A DNA stretch of 10,159 nt from Armatimonadota bacterium (GTDB lineage Bacteria > Armatimonadota > Hebobacteria > CAIYQO01). Made by a program: the position numbers and the translations under genes. Shown here in pieces: positions 5,572 through 10,159 of this stretch. Below the pieces are notes generated by a model. The model had not been told where the DNA came from, ran no database searches, and saw only the letters and a list, made by a program, of their open reading frames with translations. The DNA lies in NCBI GenBank assembly GCA_022708765.1, contig JAKIYB010000121.1, forward strand, positions 1-10,159, in the 5' to 3' direction. Every line of letters begins with the position of its first letter. The first letter of the stretch is position 1.

Positions 5572-7707
5572 ATGACGCTGTCTCAACGATTGTCTATCTG
5601 CATCACGCTTCTTATGGTCCTGCTTCCGGCTTTCGCCGACATTACACCAGACCGCATGCTGCTGCTGCGCGGCGCCATCGCGCTGCATGAGGGACGGCCA
5701 CATGACGCGGTAGCGGATTTGCGCGAAGCCGCCGATTTGCGGCTGGAAGACTGGCAGTGCCAGATGCTCTACGGGCAGGCCCTCTCCGCCGCCGGCCTGC
5801 ACGCCATGGCCGCCGGTCAACTGCGTCGGGCAGTGATGCTCGCGCCCACCGAGATACAAACGTGGGTGGCGCTGGCAACGGGGGCGCGCGCCGCCGGCGA
5901 CACATCGCTGGAACTGATTGCGCTCTCAGGCCAGTTGCGTTTCTTCCCGGAGGATCCGCTGTTGCTGCGCCGGTTGGCGGATGTATATGCCGCCAGTGAG
6001 CAGAAAGAGGCTGCCGCGCGCGCGCTGGCGCAGTGGGAGTCCAGTCTACCGCCATTAGAGCTGGAAGCCGGCTACTTGATCGGCAGCCGCAAGGCGACAC
6101 CGCACGAATTGCGCATGATTCTGCAGGAGAACCCGAACCACCTCGGGGCGCTGCCAGCACTTGCGACCGATGAATGGAAAGCCGGCAACCGCGACGCCGC
6201 GTATAAAATCCTTAGCCGCGTCATCAAACTGCGACCGAATGATCCGGTCATCATCAACAGTTACGCCCACGCCTGCTTCGTACTCGGTAAGCCCGATGAG
6301 GCGTTGAAGGTGCTGCATGCGGCCGCGCCGTTGGGCAATTTTGAGCTGGACCGCGCGCTGGCGAATTGGAGCATTTCGCAGCGTGAGTTCACCGAGGCGA
6401 TCGGCCCGCTGCAGCGCATGCTCATGCGCGAGCCGGTGAATCCCTACGTGAACCGCCAGCTTGGCGTGGCAGCGCTCTACGCCGGCGATTACGACACCGC
6501 GCTCGCCGCGCTCAGGGTAAGCTGGATGAAACAACCCGATCCGGTCACCGCGCAACACTATGTCAGCGCGCTCTTTGCCGCCGCAAAAGTCCAGGAAGGT
6601 GAAGAGTTGCTCGCCCGCGCCATGGCGCTCTTCCCGCAGGAGACGCTGTTGAAAGCGATGCTTGCACAGCGCATGTGCCTTACGGATCGCCTGCCCCAGG
6701 CCGCGCAATTGACGCTGGAATTGTCAAAAGCACGTCCGGAAACCGTGCCGCTTCTCATCCTTGCCGGCGAGCGTTTTTTACAGGCGGGTTTGATTCCCAA
6801 AGCCGCTGAGGTGGCGGCAACGCTGCGCGATAAATACCCGGATGACGTGGTGGCGATTCGGGGAGCTGTCCGCCTGTATCAGCGGCTGGCCAACCTGTCC
6901 GAGGCGCGCGGCATCCTCACGCGTTACCTCGCGCCAAACGTGAAAGCGCCGATGGGCTGGTCGGAGGTGATGCTGGAGATCGCGAATTATGCGTTGGAGA
7001 ATAACCAACTCCCGGAAGCGGAAAGCGCCCTGACCGAACTCTTTAAGCACGACACTGGATACCGGCCTGCGTATCTGGCGTTTGGCCGCCTGCGGCAGCA
7101 GCAGCGGCAATGGGGCGAGGCGATACGCCTGTATACCCAGGCGTTGACGCGCTGGCCGAACGACCGGGAACTGCTGCTGGCGCAGGCGCGTATCGCGCGC
7201 GAATCCGGTAACTACGCGCTGTCCTTGCAAACCTACACCCGCCTGCGCATCCGCGAAGAGAGCGCCGCCGGCTGGTTGGAACCCGGTGATATCTATCACA
7301 TCCAGGGGGAGGAAGACAGCGCGCGCGCCTGCTGGCGCAACGCCATGCAGTGCCCCGGCGGCGGGGTACGCGCCCGCCTGGCACTGCTCATCAGCTATGA
7401 AGGTGCCGGCGAAGAGGATAAAGCGGCGGCGGCGCTGGACGATCTGCGGCAGTTCCTGACCGACGAGCGCGCGCGGAAGACGACGGCCTGGCGAGAGTTC
7501 CTTTCCGCCTACGCGCTGACCCCCACGGTGGAGGAGACGGAAGCCTTGCTCCTGATGGCTGCCGACCTTATTGATCCCGCGCCGCTGACGCACTGGCGCA
7601 AACCGGAACCGCCGCCGGCGGAGGAAGCGCCGGTTGCCGAGGAGAAGGCTGGCACCGAGCCTGCGATGGAGCCGGCAGTCGCCAAACCTGAAAAGACAGG
7701 AGAGTAG
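5572..7707 (+). CDS. Exported tetratricopeptide-repeat (TPR) protein
   Basis: This 711-residue protein has a likely Sec signal peptide: a basic Arg6, a hydrophobic core ICITLLMVLLP at 9-19 and a probable cleavage site after AFA at 20-22. The rest is almost entirely alpha-helical repeats of TPR type. Clear units include LRGAIALHEGRPHDAVADLREA near residue 32, a unit at about 190-220 with W-KAGNRDAAYKILSRVIKLRPNDP, the next with YAHACFVLGKPDEALKVL, one near 300-325 (GDYDTALAALRVSW), and one near 500-530 with WGEAIRLYTQALTRWPNDRE. The C-terminal 35 residues or so are rich in Pro, Glu and Ala and look disordered. No catalytic domain was seen. Such proteins act as scaffolds in envelope or secretion complexes, but the specific role is unknown. 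It begins 27 nt after truB in the same direction, so co-transcription is likely. The Shine-Dalgarno is poor; the start is chosen because it gives the complete signal peptide. Confidence 0.88.
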   Translation: MTLSQRLSICITLLMVLLPAFADITPDRMLLLRGAIALHEGRPHDAVADLREAADLRLEDWQCQMLYGQALSAAGLHAMAAGQLRRAVMLAPTEIQTWVALATGARAAGDTSLELIALSGQLRFFPEDPLLLRRLADVYAASEQKEAAARALAQWESSLPPLELEAGYLIGSRKATPHELRMILQENPNHLGALPALATDEWKAGNRDAAYKILSRVIKLRPNDPVIINSYAHACFVLGKPDEALKVLHAAAPLGNFELDRALANWSISQREFTEAIGPLQRMLMREPVNPYVNRQLGVAALYAGDYDTALAALRVSWMKQPDPVTAQHYVSALFAAAKVQEGEELLARAMALFPQETLLKAMLAQRMCLTDRLPQAAQLTLELSKARPETVPLLILAGERFLQAGLIPKAAEVAATLRDKYPDDVVAIRGAVRLYQRLANLSEARGILTRYLAPNVKAPMGWSEVMLEIANYALENNQLPEAESALTELFKHDTGYRPAYLAFGRLRQQQRQWGEAIRLYTQALTRWPNDRELLLAQARIARESGNYALSLQTYTRLRIREESAAGWLEPGDIYHIQGEEDSARACWRNAMQCPGGGVRARLALLISYEGAGEEDKAAAALDDLRQFLTDERARKTTAWREFLSAYALTPTVEETEALLLMAADLIDPAPLTHWRKPEPPPAEEAPVAEEKAGTEPAMEPAVAKPEKTGE

Positions 7708-7717
7708 CTCTCCGGCG

Positions 7718-7746
7718 TTGCCCATTCCCCCCGTTTGTGATAGCCT
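7718..7746 (+). promoter_or_regulatory. Candidate sigma70-type promoter for the PII-like/crcB/DUF190 cluster
   Basis: TTGCCC (7718-7723) and TAGCCT (7741-7746) are separated by exactly 17 nt, and TGA directly precedes the -10-like hexamer, giving an extended -10. Match to consensus is only partial (4 of 6 and 3 of 6). It sits in the 81-nt gap between the TPR gene and the PII-like gene. Transcription starting here would begin within a few bases of the hairpin at 7749-7776. Confidence 0.28.
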
Positions 7747-7748
7747 AT

Positions 7749-7776
7749 ACCGGACGGCAGCCTGGCGCTGTCCGGT
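7749..7776 (+). promoter_or_regulatory. Leader hairpin reaching into the ribosome-binding site of the PII-like gene
   Basis: ACCGGAC (7749-7755) pairs perfectly with GTCCGGT (7770-7776). Inside, after a 3-nt bulge, AGC (7759-7761) pairs with GCT (7767-7769) around a CTGGC loop. The 3' arm overlaps the first bases of the Shine-Dalgarno GGTGGAG (7774-7780), so folding could limit ribosome access. No T-run follows, which argues against a classical intrinsic terminator for the TPR gene. It does not match the fluoride (crcB) riboswitch consensus, which would be the expected element here. Confidence 0.5.
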
Positions 7777-7788
7777 GGAGTGTGTGTT

Positions 7789-8136
7789 ATGGATCAACCG
7801 ATATATCAACCGTCAACCTGTCCGCTGGATGCGCCGGCGGTGACGACGATGCGCTCGCTGGTGCTGATTTATCACGAGGATTTTGAAGATGCCATCAATG
7901 GCATCATTCAGCGCGGTATGGGGGTGGCTCGCTATACGAAGATCCGCAACGTGGTCGGCGCGCGGGTGGAAACGATGCAGGATATTGACTATCAGCCGGA
8001 AAGCCGCAACCACATGCTCATCCTTGTCGCCGACTGCGATACGGTGCATGGTATCGCTCGCGAGTTGAAAGCGCTGCGCGAAAGCCGCGGCCACGGCGTG
8101 CGCGGCTACATTACACCCGTGGAAGAAGTCATCTGA
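7789..8136 (+). CDS. PII-like small signalling protein (ferredoxin-like fold)
   Basis: The 115 residues show the pattern of PII-family or PII-like trimeric regulators. A first beta strand RSLVLIYHEDFEDAINGII (22-40) runs into helix 1. Strand 2 is VARYTKIRNVVGARVETMQD (46-65) and corresponds to the base of the T-loop. NHMLILVADCDTVHGIARELK (74-94) is strand 3 and helix 2. The C-terminal ITPVEEV (108-114) resembles the PV-E end of PII proteins. The T-loop region is short and lacks a recognisable uridylylated-Tyr motif, so it is not a standard GlnB/GlnK. The first 20 residues are an extra, Pro-containing extension. ATG 7789 is chosen because GGTGGAG at 7774-7780 is well spaced; GTG 7780 and ATG 7849 are the alternatives. 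It is 11 nt upstream of crcB and probably co-transcribed. Its ligand is unknown. Family placement is by pattern, not alignment. Confidence 0.68.
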   Translation: MDQPIYQPSTCPLDAPAVTTMRSLVLIYHEDFEDAINGIIQRGMGVARYTKIRNVVGARVETMQDIDYQPESRNHMLILVADCDTVHGIARELKALRESRGHGVRGYITPVEEVI

Positions 8137-8147
8137 CCTGACGACGC

Positions 8148-8519
8148 ATGAAGATTCCTGATCTGCTGCTGGTGGCGCTCGGTGGCGCCCTGGGCGCGTG
8201 GGCGCGCTTTGGGATGACGGGCATCAACCGCCTGGCCTTTCCGTATGGCACGCTGCTGGTGAATGTCGTCGGCTGCCTGATTATGGGCGTCATGCTGCGC
8301 GGCATCGAGATTGGCGTGGTGAAGTCGGAGTGGCGCCTCTTCCTCGCCATTGGTTTCCTCGGCGCGCTCACCACCTTCTCCACCTTTAGCGCCGAAACAC
8401 TCGCCTTTCTGAATAAAGGCAGCCTCTCCACCGCGTTGCTCTACATCGGCGTCACGGTGGCCGGCTGCCTGGTGATGGTCACCCTCGGCTATCGAGCCGC
8501 CATGCTCGTCTGGCGCTAA
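8148..8519 (+). CDS. crcB: CrcB/Fluc fluoride ion channel
   Basis: This small inner-membrane protein exports fluoride as an antiparallel dimer and protects cells from fluoride. At 123 residues with four transmembrane helices it has the standard length for a single-domain Fluc. Family motifs are all present: GGALGAWARF at 12-21, YGTLLVNVVGC at 33-43 with the pore-region Asn39, and GFLGALTTFSTFSAE at 69-83. The last holds the helix-3 break that forms the central sodium site and the Phe residues of the fluoride path (Phe77, Phe80). The gene has almost no Shine-Dalgarno of its own and starts 11 nt after the PII-like stop, which suggests translational coupling. DUF190 follows after 11 nt. A single copy implies a homodimer, unless a second crcB lies elsewhere. 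Confidence 0.96.
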   Translation: MKIPDLLLVALGGALGAWARFGMTGINRLAFPYGTLLVNVVGCLIMGVMLRGIEIGVVKSEWRLFLAIGFLGALTTFSTFSAETLAFLNKGSLSTALLYIGVTVAGCLVMVTLGYRAAMLVWR

Positions 8520-8530
8520 AGGAGGTTGCC

Positions 8531-8875
8531 ATGCCCTTTTCTGAATCACGCAACGGCAAACTGCTCCGCATCTTCATCGGCGACTCCAACCGTTACCACG
8601 GCCGCCCACTGTACGAAGTGATTGTCGAGAAAGCACGCGAGCGGAAACTCGCCGGAGCGACCGTGATTCACGGCTTGATGGGGTTTGGCGCGAAGTCGCA
8701 CCTGCACGCCGCCGGCATCCTCCGCTTCTCCGCCGATCTTCCCGTCATCATCGAAATCGTAGATCTGCCGGAGCGCATTGACGCCTTTCTCCCGGTCGTG
8801 GACGAACTGGTGGACGACGGCCTGGTGACCATCGAAGCGGCGGAAGTGCTGATATACCGGCATGAGAAGAAGTAA
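8531..8875 (+). CDS. DUF190 family protein (PII-like fold)
   Basis: The 114 residues match DUF190 closely. KLLRIFIGDSNRYHGRPLYE at 10-29 is the family N-terminal strand and loop. ARERKLAGATVIHGLMGFG at 35-53 is the core helix-strand with the signature G-x-x-G-F-G. LPVIIEIVDLPERIDAFLP at 70-88 is the next strand and helix, and the C-terminal strand is near VTIEAAEVLIYR. DUF190 proteins have a ferredoxin-like fold related to PII and are often encoded next to crcB, as here. Their biochemical role is not settled; a regulatory or sensing part in fluoride handling is an inference. A very strong Shine-Dalgarno AAAGGAGGT (8518-8526) overlaps the crcB stop codon and lies 4 nt before the ATG, so this gene may be translated more strongly than crcB. 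It is the last gene of the cluster and converges on glyS. Confidence 0.93.
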   Translation: MPFSESRNGKLLRIFIGDSNRYHGRPLYEVIVEKARERKLAGATVIHGLMGFGAKSHLHAAGILRFSADLPVIIEIVDLPERIDAFLPVVDELVDDGLVTIEAAEVLIYRHEKK

Positions 8876-8879
8876 TTTC

Positions 8880-8955
8880 ACCGCAAGTGCGCAGGGACAG
8901 GCCATCTGGCCTGTCCCATTGACAAATCCTCTGCGTTCTCTGCGCACTCTGTGGT
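8880..8955. repeat. Nested intergenic palindrome made of 9-nt units
   Basis: The left arm ACCGCAAGTGCGCAG (8880-8894) pairs, with one extra base and one wobble or mismatch, with CTGCGCACTCTGTGGT (8940-8955). The right side consists of three tandem 9-mers: CTCTGCGTT (8929-8937), CTCTGCGCA (8938-8946) and CTCTGTGGT (8947-8955). The left arm reads as diverged units in the opposite orientation. The perfect hairpin at 8894-8917 lies inside. The layout fills nearly the whole gap between the convergent DUF190 and glyS genes and looks like a dispersed intergenic repeat element. There is no second copy in this window. Confidence 0.6.
8894..8917. terminator. Perfect 10-bp hairpin between convergent genes, likely bidirectional terminator
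   Basis: GGGACAGGCC (8894-8903), loop ATCT, and GGCCTGTCCC (8908-8917) form a perfect GC-rich 10-bp stem. It lies 19 nt past the DUF190 stop and 47 nt past the glyS stop on the other strand, the right place for a shared terminator. Neither side has a clear run of T, so termination would be of the non-canonical hairpin-only type, or the stem is simply the core of the larger repeat element. Confidence 0.55.
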
Positions 8956-8963
8956 AAATTATT

Positions 8964-10159
<1,196 letters not shown>

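Noticed and set aside
7708..7788. Fluoride (crcB) riboswitch upstream of the fluoride cluster
   Set aside because: The conserved riboswitch segments and pseudoknot layout are not recognisable; only a simple hairpin is present.
6778..7809. 343-codon minus-strand open frame opposite the TPR gene
   Set aside because: Arg/Gln/Gly-rich shadow translation of a GC-rich gene, with no domain and no good ribosome site; it also crosses the intergenic gap.

Overview
The window is gene-dense, GC-rich bacterial chromosome with short intergenic gaps and several tightly packed operons. It carries housekeeping genes (YhbY, TruB, a dimeric-type glycyl-tRNA synthetase), a Sec-type signal peptide and good Shine-Dalgarno sites, so it is clearly bacterial. 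The lineage cannot be fixed from sequence reading alone. A GC-rich free-living bacterium of a less-studied phylum (Armatimonadota is one guess) fits, but this is weakly held.

Left part, minus strand (1-3452): reading in the direction of transcription, a tandem ACT-domain protein, a sodium:solute symporter and a phenylacetate-CoA ligase form a tight operon (5-nt gap, then a 4-nt ATGA overlap). It reads as an uptake and CoA-activation module for an aryl acid, with a small ligand-sensing protein. Beyond it, cut by the left edge, is the start of a YhbY-family ribosome-assembly RNA-binding protein.

Middle (3453-4668): a short intergenic region with a small inverted repeat, then a decayed ISKra4-like transposase. 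The remnant jumps between all three forward frames and lacks its catalytic core. Its last reading frame runs open into truB, giving a spurious 660-residue fusion ORF.

Right part, plus strand (4669-8875): truB (tRNA pseudouridine-55 synthase) is followed after 27 nt by a large exported TPR-repeat protein. After an 81-nt gap with a hairpin that reaches into the ribosome-binding site comes a three-gene cluster: a PII-like small protein, the CrcB/Fluc fluoride channel and a DUF190 protein. DUF190 is itself regarded as PII-like, so the channel is bracketed by two ferredoxin-fold regulator-like proteins. No fluoride riboswitch is recognisable in front.

Right edge (8876-10159): a compact convergent intergenic region holds a perfect 10-bp hairpin nested in an imperfect palindrome built of 9-nt units, followed on the minus strand by the 3' part of glyS, which leaves the window. 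The most interesting points are the PII-like/CrcB/DUF190 cluster with its leader hairpin, the nested 9-mer palindrome, and the IS remnant fused in frame to truB. Nothing here amounts to a clearly new defence or mobile system.
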